A DNA stretch of 22,536 nucleotides from CBDCWT01 sp965223305 (lineage in GTDB: Bacteria; Planctomycetota; Planctomycetia; Pirellulales; Pirellulaceae). Position numbers and translations under genes: made by a program. This document shows positions 16,007-22,536 of this stretch, piece by piece. The first letter of the stretch is position 1, and every line of letters starts with the position of its first letter. The stretch lies in NCBI GenBank assembly GCA_965223305.1, contig CBDCWT010000077.1, positions 1 through 22,536 on the forward strand. The letters run 5' to 3'. The notes beneath the pieces were generated by a model that searched no databases, was not told where the DNA came from, and saw only the letters and a list, made by a program, of their open reading frames with translations.

Positions 16007-16741
16007 TCAAGACTGATGATTCAGCTCTGATTCAGCTCCGGATGAAAGGTGAAGCAGCTGGAACTCCCCCAAGACCGGTGCCGGCAATGGCTTTTCATGT
16101 TTGTCCAGGACCTGGACCAAGTACCCCCGGCCGCGAGCTTCGGCGACGAACGAGTTGGCTGTGGAGCGACCCGGCTCACCCAGCCAACACTCGCCGCCAG
16201 GCGTCAAAACGCGTTGCAGCGTGTCGAGCAGCGGTGCATGCAGCTCTCGGTCGTACAGTACGTCGGAGCCAAACGCGACCGCATAGCGACCCAGCGGCGG
16301 TTGGCGCCAGTCCAAGACCGTCGCGGCCGTGGGATTCAGGCCGTGTCGCAGCGCGTTGTGCTTGGCGGTCGCAACGGCCAGCGGAACCAGATCGCTGAAC
16401 GTGACGTCCAGCCCCGCCGCTAAGCCCGCGATGCCGACCAGCCCCAGGCCGCAACCCAGCTCTAAGGCGGCAGCAGTTGGCGGCCACCGCCGCCGCAGCA
16501 TGAATTCAGCAAACTCGATGGCAGCTGGCCACAGTGCGCCCCAATAAGGTGAAGTTGTGTGTCCGGATTCCTCGCCCAATTCCTCTAGCAGCTGATCCGG
16601 TTCCGCTGGACCTACTAGCTCGAAGCGCCTGCCCGCGACGATGACTGACTGCAGGTGCCAGCCACCGGGCACATCGAGCCGCAACGCCGCTGGTATCTCG
16701 CGTACTGGGTTGCTCGGATCTGTTTCCATGCGCGCACCCAT
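16007..16741 (-). CDS. Class I SAM-dependent methyltransferase (METTL/Methyltransf_16-like)
   Basis: A 244-aa cytoplasmic protein. The SAM-binding motif I is ALELGCGLGLVGIAG (92-106), preceded by SPYWGALWPAAIEFAEFM (64-81), a layout typical of the lysine/nicotinamide-methyltransferase-like Methyltransf_16 group. Motif II is VTFSDLVPLAVATAKHNALR, and a post-motif segment GSDVLYDRELHAPLLDTLQR follows. The C-terminal beta-hairpin region (GECWLGEPGRSTANSFVAEA) is complete. Substrate unknown; protein lysine or small-molecule methylation are both possible. ATG 16741 is used, with Met5 (16729) an alternative. It is divergent from the peroxiredoxin gene (133-nt gap) and lies 124 nt before the DUF1501 gene on the same strand. 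Confidence 0.85.
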   Translation of the reverse strand: MGARMETDPSNPVREIPAALRLDVPGGWHLQSVIVAGRRFELVGPAEPDQLLEELGEESGHTTSPYWGALWPAAIEFAEFMLRRRWPPTAAALELGCGLGLVGIAGLAAGLDVTFSDLVPLAVATAKHNALRHGLNPTAATVLDWRQPPLGRYAVAFGSDVLYDRELHAPLLDTLQRVLTPGGECWLGEPGRSTANSFVAEARGRGYLVQVLDKHEKPLPAPVLGEFQLLHLSSGAESELNHQS

Positions 16742-16874
16742 GGTAGGTTGATAGCGCAGCGGGAGTAAGTCGCCGCGTGGCGGGCCCAGCAGCCTGACTG
16801 AACTCGTAAGACGGCCAGTTCAGAATGCGAAGGCGAAGTCAGTACACCCAATCCTAGGTGGAGGGAGTTGCAAC

Positions 16875-17471
16875 ATGAAGTGGATAACCAGACTTGTGAC
16901 GGGTTTGACCTGTGGCATCCTGGCCCTAGCCAGTCAACCCGGTCGCGCCGAAGTAGCCGTAGGCGATCCCGTACCGACCCTGAAACTGCCCGGCAGTGAC
17001 GGCAAGGACTACGACTTTGCTGATTTCAAGGGAAAGCAAGCGGTTGTCATCGCCTGGTACCCCAAAGCGTTTACCGGTGGCTGAACGCGGCAGTGCAACT
17101 CGCTGCGTGCCAGTGGGATCGACGAGTCATTCGCCATTCAACACGGAAATCTGCGACAGGAAGTCAAAGCCACCGCCGGCTCTGGCCTCGACAAATTTGA
17201 TGTTGCCATCTTCGCGGCCAGCTGTGACAAGCCAGAGGTCAACAAGAAATTCGCCAAAGACATGAAGCTGGACTACCCCATTCTGAGCGACCCCGATGGC
17301 AAGGCGGCGAAGGCGCTGGGGATCTTCAGGGCAAGCGGTTTCTCCTCGCGTGTGACTTTCTACATTGGTAAGGACGGTCGTATTCTCTACATCGACAAGA
17401 AGGTGAAACCAGGGACACACGGCGCGGATGTTGCCAAGAAGCTTGCCGAGCTGGGAATTCCCAAGAAGTGA
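16875..17471 (+). CDS. Secreted AhpC/TSA-type peroxiredoxin with in-frame TGA at the peroxidatic position (probable selenoprotein)
   Basis: Read through one TGA (17082-17084), this is a complete 198-aa thioredoxin-fold peroxiredoxin that would reduce peroxides outside the cytoplasm. ATG 16875 has a strong GGAGGGAG upstream. Residues 1-25 look like a signal peptide (MKWITRLVTGLTCGILALAS, then QPGRA before EVAVG). The redoxin core follows: VGDPVPTLKLPGSDGK, VVIAWYPKAFTGG, then TGA as residue 70, TRQC with Cys74, FAASCDKPEVNKKFAKD with Cys117, YPILSDPDGKAAKALGIF, VTFYIGKDGRILYIDKKVKPG. Family members carry Cys where the TGA is (GGCT), so Sec70 would be the peroxidatic residue and Cys74 a possible resolving one. 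No other stop interrupts the frame. A nonsense mutation (TGC to TGA) or base error cannot be excluded. Confidence 0.8.
17082..17111 (+). promoter_or_regulatory. Candidate UGA recoding site with downstream hairpin (possible bacterial SECIS)
   Basis: The TGA at 17082-17084 is followed by a small stem: GGCA 17089-17092 with TGCC 17108-17111, an internal loop, then GCA 17095-17097 with TGC 17104-17106 around ACTCGC. An alternative pairing is GCAG 17090-17093 with CTGC 17103-17106, leaving loop TGCAACTCG. Bacterial SECIS elements are hairpins just downstream of UGA inside the coding region, so the location fits. The stem is short and the loop is not diagnostic. Confidence 0.35.
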
Positions 17472-17509
17472 CCAGGGAAATCAGCGCGTGTGATTCTCTA
17501 GGAAATCAG

Positions 17510-17530
17510 CCGGAATGCGTTAGCATCCGG
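17510..17530. repeat. GTTA-loop hairpin repeat, copy 2
   Basis: CCGGA, a bulged A, TGC, loop GTTA, GCA, TCCGG. It has the same bulge and loop as 14128-14148 but compensatory differences in the stem. It lies 39 nt after the peroxiredoxin stop, between convergent genes. Confidence 0.75.
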
Positions 17531-17535
17531 TTTGG

Positions 17536-17563
17536 TAGCCGAACTCGCCAGAGTTTGGCGGAC
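17536..17563. repeat. 28-bp dispersed repeat with competing hairpins, copy 3
   Basis: Identical to 8362-8389 over the full 28 bp; it sits between the convergent peroxiredoxin and DUF1553 genes. Confidence 0.85.
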
Positions 17564-17565
17564 GG

Positions 17566-17587
17566 CCCTGCGGTTAATGTCGCAGGG
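17566..17587. terminator. Possible bidirectional hairpin between convergent genes
   Basis: A perfect 7-bp stem CCCTGCG/CGCAGGG with loop GTTAATGT, ending 2 nt before the stop codon of the minus-strand DUF1553 gene and 95 nt after the peroxiredoxin stop. There is no U tract on either strand, so intrinsic termination is uncertain. It may be only another repeat-derived hairpin. Confidence 0.35.
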
Positions 17588-17588
17588 G

Positions 17589-19055
17589 TCACTGTTTCGT
17601 CACCGCTTCATCCAAGTTGAGCAGCATGCTGGCCACGGCTGTGTAGGCGGCTAGTTCAGCAGCCGCGAACGCCGGATCGGCAGGATACTCGCCCGCGGCC
17701 AACAGCTGCTCGGCGGCGGAAGGGTGGTCCTGATACTGTTCGTGATGGAGGCGAAACCCATCCGCGAGGATGGTGGCTTCCTGCTCGTTGGGCTCTCGAG
17801 CCAGCACATAACGGAAAGCCAGCTGCAGTCGGTCCTGTACAGCCCCGCGTTCCGACATCACCCGCTCGGCAAGCAGGCGCGCGGCTTCCACAAAGGTAAC
17901 GTCGTTCATTAATGTCAGCGCTTGCAAAGGTGTGTTGGTGCGTGAGACGCGGACCTGGCAAGTCTCGCGAGTTGAGGCATCGAAGGTTGCCATGACTGGT
18001 GGCGATACCGTCCGTTTCCAATATGTATAGAGACTGCGGCGGTAGAGCCCAGCCCCTGAGTCCTGTGTGTAGTTCTTATCCGTAGCAATGTCTTGCCAGA
18101 GATCGGCAGGTTGGTAGGGTTTCACCGACCGGCCGCCCAACCTCTCGACCAATAGCCCGCTGACTGCCAACGCTTGATCGCGGACCATTTCGGCGGGCAG
18201 GCGAAATCGTGGTCCTCGGCTCAGCCAGCGATTCTCCGGCTCTGCACCCTGCGGCATCTGGGACGACCGGCGGTAGGCGGCGCTGGTGATCAGCTGCCGT
18301 TGAAGCCGCTTGACCTGCCAACCTCGGTCGCGAAACTCGACAGCCAGCCAGTCCAAGAGGTCTGGATGCGTGGGACGCGCGCCTTGAATTCCGAAGTCCC
18401 CCGCGGTCTTCACAAGTCCCTGACCGAAAAACACCTGCCAGTGTCGATTGACCGCTACCCGCGCCGTGAGCGGATTCTCAGGGGCCACCAACCAACGCGC
18501 TAAGTCGAGCCGATCGGCTCTGCCACCGTCAATGGCCAGCTTGGGTAACCGTGACGGAACGCCGGCAGCTACCTGCTCGGTCGGCTTGTCGTATTCCCCG
18601 CGGGACAAGACAAACGTTGGCCGCGGTGTCTCCATTTCCTGCATCACCATCACTGTGGGCAGGCTGCGCATCAGCTCGGCGCGTTCCCGGCGTAGACGAA
18701 GCAGCTGCCGGTATGCCCCTCTCAGCTCGCCTTGAGCGTGGTGCTCGAGATAGTGCCGTTTGATCTTCTCCCGTTGCGCCGCAGTCCGCTGGGAGGCCGG
18801 CAGCCCGCAGATTTCCGCGATGGACTCGGCGGTGGCGGCGATGGCGATGTCCGCCGGAGGCAGGACTTCGTCGTAGATGCGCACTTCGTCGATGGCCCCG
18901 TGAAACCGCCCTGCTGGACCCCCTCCCCCCGCCGATCCGAAACGGCTCTTGCGCCGCGGCAAACGTCTGATTGATCGCGTCCAGATCGACTTGCAGTTCC
19001 AGGCGGCCCCCGTCGACGTAGACCGCGATCCCGCCGGCCTGCCGTGAACCATCAT
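17589..19055 (-). CDS. DUF1553 part of a PSCyt1-DUF1549-LamG-DUF1553 protein (3' part, downstream of a frameshift)
   Basis: Meaningful sequence begins near 18930, where the frame continues the LamG domain of the upstream ORF (GPAGRFHGAIDEVRIYDEVL); residues encoded between 19055 and about 18930 are out of frame. The DUF1553 domain follows: LDLARWLVAPENPLTARVAV, NRHWQVFFGQGLVKTAGDFG, HPDLLDWLAVEFRDRGWQVK, LITSAAYRRSS, RGPRFRLPAEMVRDQALAVS, SLYTYWKRTVSPPVMATFDA, VSRTNTPLQALTLMNDVTFV and a C-terminal helical end at LLNLDEAVTKQ. The family is of unknown function and usually forms one secreted protein with PSCyt1 and DUF1549 domains. The piece lacks its own signal and a convincing start, so on its own it would not be an exported protein. 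Confidence 0.8.
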   Translation of the reverse strand: MMVHGRPAGSRSTSTGAAWNCKSIWTRSIRRLPRRKSRFGSAGGGGPAGRFHGAIDEVRIYDEVLPPADIAIAATAESIAEICGLPASQRTAAQREKIKRHYLEHHAQGELRGAYRQLLRLRRERAELMRSLPTVMVMQEMETPRPTFVLSRGEYDKPTEQVAAGVPSRLPKLAIDGGRADRLDLARWLVAPENPLTARVAVNRHWQVFFGQGLVKTAGDFGIQGARPTHPDLLDWLAVEFRDRGWQVKRLQRQLITSAAYRRSSQMPQGAEPENRWLSRGPRFRLPAEMVRDQALAVSGLLVERLGGRSVKPYQPADLWQDIATDKNYTQDSGAGLYRRSLYTYWKRTVSPPVMATFDASTRETCQVRVSRTNTPLQALTLMNDVTFVEAARLLAERVMSERGAVQDRLQLAFRYVLAREPNEQEATILADGFRLHHEQYQDHPSAAEQLLAAGEYPADPAFAAAELAAYTAVASMLLNLDEAVTKQ

Positions 19056-20706
19056 AGGAGACCGCGAGATGACTCCACCGATCGGTCGCCAGCCGTCCGA
19101 TCGTGGAAACGCGAATCGAATCGTCCAACCACCGCACCACCAAGTTCACGTGGACACGACCGTCTACGACCTGGACGTAGTAACCCCTCCCTGCAGACTC
19201 GTCGGTCATTTTGGAAAGGACCGTGCCTCCCTCGGGTTGCGGTCGAACCCAGGCCATCAACGTGAAGCGATCTTTGTATCCAAAACCACCAACCCGTCCA
19301 GCGTCGAGGTGGCCGCCGCCGTCGAACGCCTGTGCAGCGCCCAAGCGGCCTTCGATTGGCCGAACAGCACCCGGGTGGGACCGCTTCAGCGCTTGCTGAG
19401 GTTCCTCGCCGCTCGGCGCGGGCGCGTTCAGAGTGAAGCGGGCTACTAAGTTGCGGGAGACCGTGGGCGGCCGGCGCGCGGCCGGCGGATGCTGCTCGAA
19501 GCTGTTCAGTCGCGCGTGTCTTGATTCCTGTTCGCTGAAGCGGCGCTCGGCCGCGGCGAGCTGCCTGTCCAGCTGTTCAAGCTCCGCCTGTTGTGCGGCT
19601 GTCGGCGCGGGCAGGAACGGCGGCGAGTTCCCTTCTTTGACAGCTCGACCGTGCTCGGGAATGTTGTTGAAGAACGCGTACAGGCGATAGAACTCGCGCT
19701 GGGTGAACGGGTCGAACTTGTGATCGTGGCAACGCGCGCAACCCAGGGTCAGGCCCAACCAAACCAGTGAAGTCGTTTCGACGCGGTCGACCACATACTC
19801 CACCTGGTACTCTTCCGGGATGATGCCGCCCTCCGAGTTCCCTCGGTGGTTGCGGTTGAAGCCCGTCGCAATTCGTTGGGCGAGCGTCGGTTCCGGTAAC
19901 AGGTCGCCCGCCACCTGTTCGACCGTAAATTGATCGAAGGACATGCCGCGATTGTAGGCGTCGATCACCCAGTCTCGCCAACGCCACATGCTCCGCGGAC
20001 CGTCGTTCTGATAGCCGCTGGTGTCAGCGAAACGCGCGGCGTCGAGCCAGAGGCTCGCCATCCGCTCGCCGTACCGGGGGGAAGCCAGCAGACGATCGAC
20101 AAGTTTTTCGTAGGCGTTGGGCGATTGGTCATTCAGAAAGGCTGTGACTTCGGCGGGGGTTGGGGGGAGTCCGGTCAAGTCCATCGTGGCGCGGCGGATT
20201 AGCGTTGTTCGATCCGCCGCGGGATTAGCCGCCACCTTGCGCTCCGCCAGCCGGCGTTCGACGAACATGTCGATGGCGTTCCTTGTTTCGCGCCGCGCGG
20301 CCTTGACAGGTAGTGCGGGGCGACGAGGCGCCACAAACGACCAGTGCTCCTGCCAAACTGCGCCAGTCTCGATCCACTGGCGAATCAGCTCGATCTGGTC
20401 CGGTGTCAAGCGGCGTTTCGCGCTCGGCGGTGGCATCTGCTCGTCCGGATCGGTCGACGTGATTCGTCGGTAGAGTTCGCTGGAAGCCGCAGCACCGTTG
20501 ACGACAATCTCGGACCCCGGCGCGAGAAACTCGGGAGTGTCCAAACGCAACTCGGCCTTCCGCTGGCCCTCATCCGGCCCGTGACATCGAAAGCAGTGAT
20601 CGGACAGTAGCGGCCGTATCTGCCGATCAAAATCGGCGGCGGCAACGCGGGATCCCCACACGCTAACAGCAGCGGCCAGTATCAGGAGGATTCGTTGAGC
20701 AGTCAT
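18529..20706 (-). CDS. PSCyt1-DUF1549-LamG part of the same protein (5' part, frameshifted at about codon 592)
   Basis: ATG 20706 gives a clean signal peptide (MTAQRILLILAAAVSVWGSR, VAAA); the open frame to 20766 adds an unlikely N-terminus. Residues ~25-110 form a planctomycete cytochrome c domain (PSCyt1) with CFRCH (38-42) and EQMPPPSAKRRLT. Residues ~140-370 are DUF1549 (RRATMDLTGLPPTPAEVTAF, RYGERMASLWLDAARFADTS, WRDWVIDAYNRGMSFDQFTV, GCARCHDHKFDPFTQREFYR). A charged helical linker precedes a LamG-type domain (FDGGGHLDAG, RFTLMAWVRPQPEGG, YYVQVVDGRVHVNLV, RWSHLAVSYDGSRQAGGIAV, FRIGGG). After FRIGGG the frame turns into Arg/His/Ser-rich nonsense to the stop at 18529, whereas the alternative frame continues the domain. 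The intact parent would be about 1040 residues. Confidence 0.8.
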   Translation of the reverse strand: MTAQRILLILAAAVSVWGSRVAAADFDRQIRPLLSDHCFRCHGPDEGQRKAELRLDTPEFLAPGSEIVVNGAAASSELYRRITSTDPDEQMPPPSAKRRLTPDQIELIRQWIETGAVWQEHWSFVAPRRPALPVKAARRETRNAIDMFVERRLAERKVAANPAADRTTLIRRATMDLTGLPPTPAEVTAFLNDQSPNAYEKLVDRLLASPRYGERMASLWLDAARFADTSGYQNDGPRSMWRWRDWVIDAYNRGMSFDQFTVEQVAGDLLPEPTLAQRIATGFNRNHRGNSEGGIIPEEYQVEYVVDRVETTSLVWLGLTLGCARCHDHKFDPFTQREFYRLYAFFNNIPEHGRAVKEGNSPPFLPAPTAAQQAELEQLDRQLAAAERRFSEQESRHARLNSFEQHPPAARRPPTVSRNLVARFTLNAPAPSGEEPQQALKRSHPGAVRPIEGRLGAAQAFDGGGHLDAGRVGGFGYKDRFTLMAWVRPQPEGGTVLSKMTDESAGRGYYVQVVDGRVHVNLVVRWLDDSIRVSTIGRLATDRWSHLAVSYDGSRQAGGIAVYVDGGRLELQVDLDAINQTFAAAQEPFRIGGGRGSSRAVSRGHRRSAHLRRSPASGGHRHRRHRRVHRGNLRAAGLPADCGATGEDQTALSRAPRSRRAERGIPAAASSTPGTRRADAQPAHSDGDAGNGDTAANVCLVPRGIRQADRAGSCRRSVTVTQAGH
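18919..18930 (-). other. Frameshift site in the LamG domain (G6-A-G5 tract)
   Basis: On the minus strand the sequence reads GGC, then six G, A, five G, TCC. Removing one G from the first run restores FRI-GGGGG-PAGRFHGAIDEVRIYD across the join. It is therefore a one-base insertion relative to the ancestral frame, in a homopolymer. Confidence 0.85.
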
Positions 20707-20782
20707 GTTGCTCGGCGGTTTGCCAGTGCCTTTCTCGCGTGAGGCGATAGGGGGGCGAGGCGTCAAGTTGAGTCGACGGATG

Positions 20783-20803
20783 AAAAAACGGCTCCGCAGG
20801 AGC
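20783..20803 (-). terminator. Probable intrinsic terminator downstream of yebC
   Basis: Read on the minus strand: GCTCC-TGC-GGAGC, then CCG and six T. The stem is only 5 bp but is followed directly by a T6 tract, 105 nt beyond the yebC stop and 77 nt before the next start. The hairpin also belongs to a repeat cluster (20791-20876), so it may be a co-opted repeat. Confidence 0.5.
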
Positions 20804-20807
20804 GTCG

Positions 20808-20876
20808 CCCTCCCGAACAGGGCAACACCCTCCCGAATAGGGCGTCGCCTCGGATGGAGCGTTGCCCTCCCCGGAT
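20808..20876. repeat. Short tandem repeat of CCCTCCCGAAYAGGG units
   Basis: CCCTCCCGAACAGGGC at 20808 and CCCTCCCGAATAGGGC at 20828 repeat with a 20-bp period; a degenerate third unit continues with GTCGCCTCGGATGGAGCG and TTGCCCTCC. Each unit can form a small CCCT/AGGG stem. It lies in the 202-nt gap between yebC and the PSCyt1 gene. Confidence 0.8.
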
Positions 20877-20908
20877 GATCCTCTTCCTCGAGTTTCGTAA
20901 CCCAAAAT

Positions 20909-21664
20909 CTAGGCGTCGGCCGACAACTCGGCCAGCGCCTCGGCAGGAATATTGAAGTTCGCCGAGACGTTTTGTACGTCGTCGTGGTCGTCTAACGCCT
21001 CCATCAGCTTCAGGACCTTGCGGGCCGCCTCAGAGTCCAGGTCGACCGTGGTCGTGGGGATCCGAGTGATCTGCTGGGAAGCGGCCGCCATCTCCGCATC
21101 GCGAAAGGCCTCCGAGACTTGCGAAAAGGACTCGGGATCGCAAATCACCTCGAAGCGGTCGTCATCCTGTCGCACATCCTCGGCACCGGCTTCCAAGCCG
21201 ACCTCCATCAGCTGATCCTCTGTGACCTGCTCGCCGGAAAAGATGAACAAGCCCTTCCTCTCAAACAGGTAGGCAACACAGTTAGAGCCACCCAACTTGC
21301 CCCCGTGGATCTCGAACAGCTTGCGGATTTCGGGCGCCGTACGATTCCGGTTGTCGGTCAGGATGTCACACATAATGGCGACACCGCCCGGCCCGTAACC
21401 TTCGTAGAGCACCTCTTCGACGTCACCGCCGGCTAGTTCGCCTGTTCCTTTCTTGATGGCGCGTTGAATGTTGTCGTTGGGCATGTTAGCCGACTTGGCG
21501 TCGGCAATCGCCAATCGCAACCGGCTGTTCGTATCCAGGTCGCCGCCACCCAACTTGGCGGCCACAATGATCGCTTTGGAAATACGACTCCAGAGCTTGC
21601 CCCGCTTGTTGTCGATGAGGGCCTTTTTGTGTTTGATGCCGGCCCAGTGTGAGTGCCCAGCCAT
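20909..21664 (-). CDS. yebC: YebC/PmpR family protein (TACO1 homologue)
   Basis: A 251-aa cytoplasmic protein of normal family length. It starts at ATG 21664 with AGGAAA upstream and the diagnostic N-terminus MAGHSHWAGIKHKKALIDNK; the open frame to 21718 adds residues not found in the family. Further signatures are RGKLWSRISKAIIVAAKLGG, DTNSRLRLAIADAKSANMPN, DNIQRAIKKGTGE, YEGYGPGGVAIMCDILTDNR, NRTAPEIRKLF and GGKLGGSNCVAYLFERKGLF. The family has been described as transcriptional regulators and, more recently, as translation factors acting on ribosomes stalled at proline-rich sequences. No selective context decides between these here. The upstream TPR gene ends 73 nt before it on the same strand. 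Confidence 0.95.
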   Translation of the reverse strand: MAGHSHWAGIKHKKALIDNKRGKLWSRISKAIIVAAKLGGGDLDTNSRLRLAIADAKSANMPNDNIQRAIKKGTGELAGGDVEEVLYEGYGPGGVAIMCDILTDNRNRTAPEIRKLFEIHGGKLGGSNCVAYLFERKGLFIFSGEQVTEDQLMEVGLEAGAEDVRQDDDRFEVICDPESFSQVSEAFRDAEMAAASQQITRIPTTTVDLDSEAARKVLKLMEALDDHDDVQNVSANFNIPAEALAELSADA

Positions 21665-21737
21665 GCGGTTTCCTGTGAGCGTTGGATTACTAGTACGGTT
21701 GAGCCAAGTTGGACGCAACTGATCGCGGCGACCGAAA

Positions 21738-22535
21738 TCACCTCATCAGCGAGTGACTTCGCTCGCCGTCTGCGCGTCGATCTTGTGACGAACGGTCTCC
21801 AGCAATTTGTCCTCGCCCTGTTCTGCCAGGATCTCGGCTGCCGCCCGCCAAGTGCGGCAGCGCATCGTCTTGCCGCCCGGCTTTGAGGTAGGCGTCTCCC
21901 AAGTGGTCGAGGATGACACCATCGGGTGCCTCGGTGTCGGTGGCTCGTTCGAGTTCACGTATCGCGTCCTGATAGCGTTCCAGCCGGAATAAGGCCCAAC
22001 CCAAGCTATCACGATAGGCCACGTTGTCGGGGGACTGGTCGACCGCCTTTTGCACCATCGAGAGCGCTCTTTGCAGATGCTTGCCCTGATCTGCCCACAA
22101 ATAGCCCAAGTCGTTTAAGGCTCCCTCGTCTTCAGGGAACTCGTCCAGCACCCGTTCCAGCCACTCTTCGGCGGCGGGCAGCTCCTCTTGGATCACTTTA
22201 ATGTTCGACAGGATCAAGTGTGCGTCCCGCACGACACTTCTCACATTGTCGGCGCCAAAGGTATGCTCGATCTTCTCGAGCAGCTCTTGATAACGTTTCT
22301 CGGCGTCTTGATACTGTTTTCCGTAGTAGGCGATCCAGGCAGGTCGGCTCTGGAAGTGCGGAGAGTCGTTCAGTTGTGCGGCTTGCTCCGCGGCTTCGAG
22401 GGCCCGTTCATGTTCGCCCGCCATCGCCAGCGCCCCGGCCAAATAGTAGTAGCAGGCAGCTCGTTTTTCCTCGGGAGGCTCTGCCGCGACTGCTTCCTCG
22501 AGGATCACGCAGGCCCGCTCCTCATCATCTGCGAA
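21738..22535 (-). CDS. TPR-repeat protein, 5'-truncated at the window edge and frameshifted near its C terminus
   Basis: The frame is open to the right edge (F-A-D-D-E-E-R-A-C-V-I-L-E-E), so the start lies outside. At least four tetratricopeptide units are visible: ACYYYLAGALAMAGEHERAL, AYYGKQYQDAEKRYQELLEK, DEGALNDLGYLWADQGKHLQ, VAYRDSLGWALFRLERYQDA, VILDHLGDAYLKAGRQDDAL. TPRs are protein-protein scaffolds, and the partner is unknown. After GRQDDAL the annotated frame turns into Gly/Arg-rich nonsense to the stop at 21738. The neighbouring frame reads RTWRAAAEILAEQGEDKLLE, TVRHKIDAQ to a stop at 21746-21748, a natural TPR ending. One extra G in GCGGCAG (21854-21860) explains the shift. Confidence 0.75.
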   Translation of the reverse strand, partial: FADDEERACVILEEAVAAEPPEEKRAACYYYLAGALAMAGEHERALEAAEQAAQLNDSPHFQSRPAWIAYYGKQYQDAEKRYQELLEKIEHTFGADNVRSVVRDAHLILSNIKVIQEELPAAEEWLERVLDEFPEDEGALNDLGYLWADQGKHLQRALSMVQKAVDQSPDNVAYRDSLGWALFRLERYQDAIRELERATDTEAPDGVILDHLGDAYLKAGRQDDALPHLAGGSRDPGRTGRGQIAGDRSSQDRRADGERSHSLMR

Positions 22536-22536
22536 A

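Noticed and set aside
17262..17471. A separate 69-aa gene starting at ATG 17262
   Set aside because: It is the in-frame C-terminal third of the peroxiredoxin; the ATG is an internal Met (KDMKLDYP), and the frame connects back to the TGA at 17082.

Overview
The window looks like chromosomal DNA from a planctomycete, most likely Pirellulales-like. The evidence is the mix of families typical of that phylum: a DUF1501 protein, a PSCyt1-DUF1549-LamG-DUF1553 protein, a DUF1573 protein, a lipoprotein multihaem cytochrome, an archaeal/eukaryotic-type ProRS, and many short GC-rich hairpin repeats between genes. I see no rRNA, tRNA, CRISPR array, insertion sequence or phage gene.

Layout. Positions 2-8213 (+ strand) form a tightly packed gene string: the 3' part of proS, a DUF4416 gene, a WecA/MraY-type sugar-1-phosphate transferase, an O-antigen ligase/polymerase-like protein with C-terminal TPRs (GTGA overlap with the transferase), a membrane-anchored DUF1573 protein, and a lipoprotein joining a degenerate 5'-nucleotidase-like domain to four CXXCH haem sites. 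Positions 8214-8745 are a repeat island. Positions 8750-13570 (- strand) hold a two-gene split pyruvate/2-oxoacid:ferredoxin oxidoreductase, followed downstream by an unknown 107-aa protein and a small HTH protein. Positions 13571-14442 are a second repeat-rich gap. Then come a DUF1501 Tat-type protein and a SAM methyltransferase (both -), and a secreted peroxiredoxin (+). Next (-) is a PSCyt1-DUF1549-LamG-DUF1553 gene broken by a single-base frameshift in a G run. It is preceded, in transcription order, by yebC and a TPR protein that runs off the right edge and is itself frameshifted near its C terminus.

The most interesting observation is the peroxiredoxin at 16875-17471. Its reading frame is intact except for one in-frame TGA, which sits exactly where the peroxidatic cysteine belongs (G-G-[TGA]-T-R-Q-C). 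The simplest reading is a selenocysteine peroxiredoxin; a TGC-to-TGA nonsense mutation or base error is the alternative. A small hairpin follows the TGA, but as a SECIS element it is only suggestive.

Functionally, the left block combines polyprenyl-linked glycan initiation and ligation with cell-envelope redox proteins. The middle block is a low-potential, ferredoxin-linked 2-oxoacid metabolism unit. The right block is envelope or secreted planctomycete-specific proteins plus peroxide defence. The two apparent frameshifts and a G10 tract mean that indel errors in the assembly should be considered before calling those genes broken.
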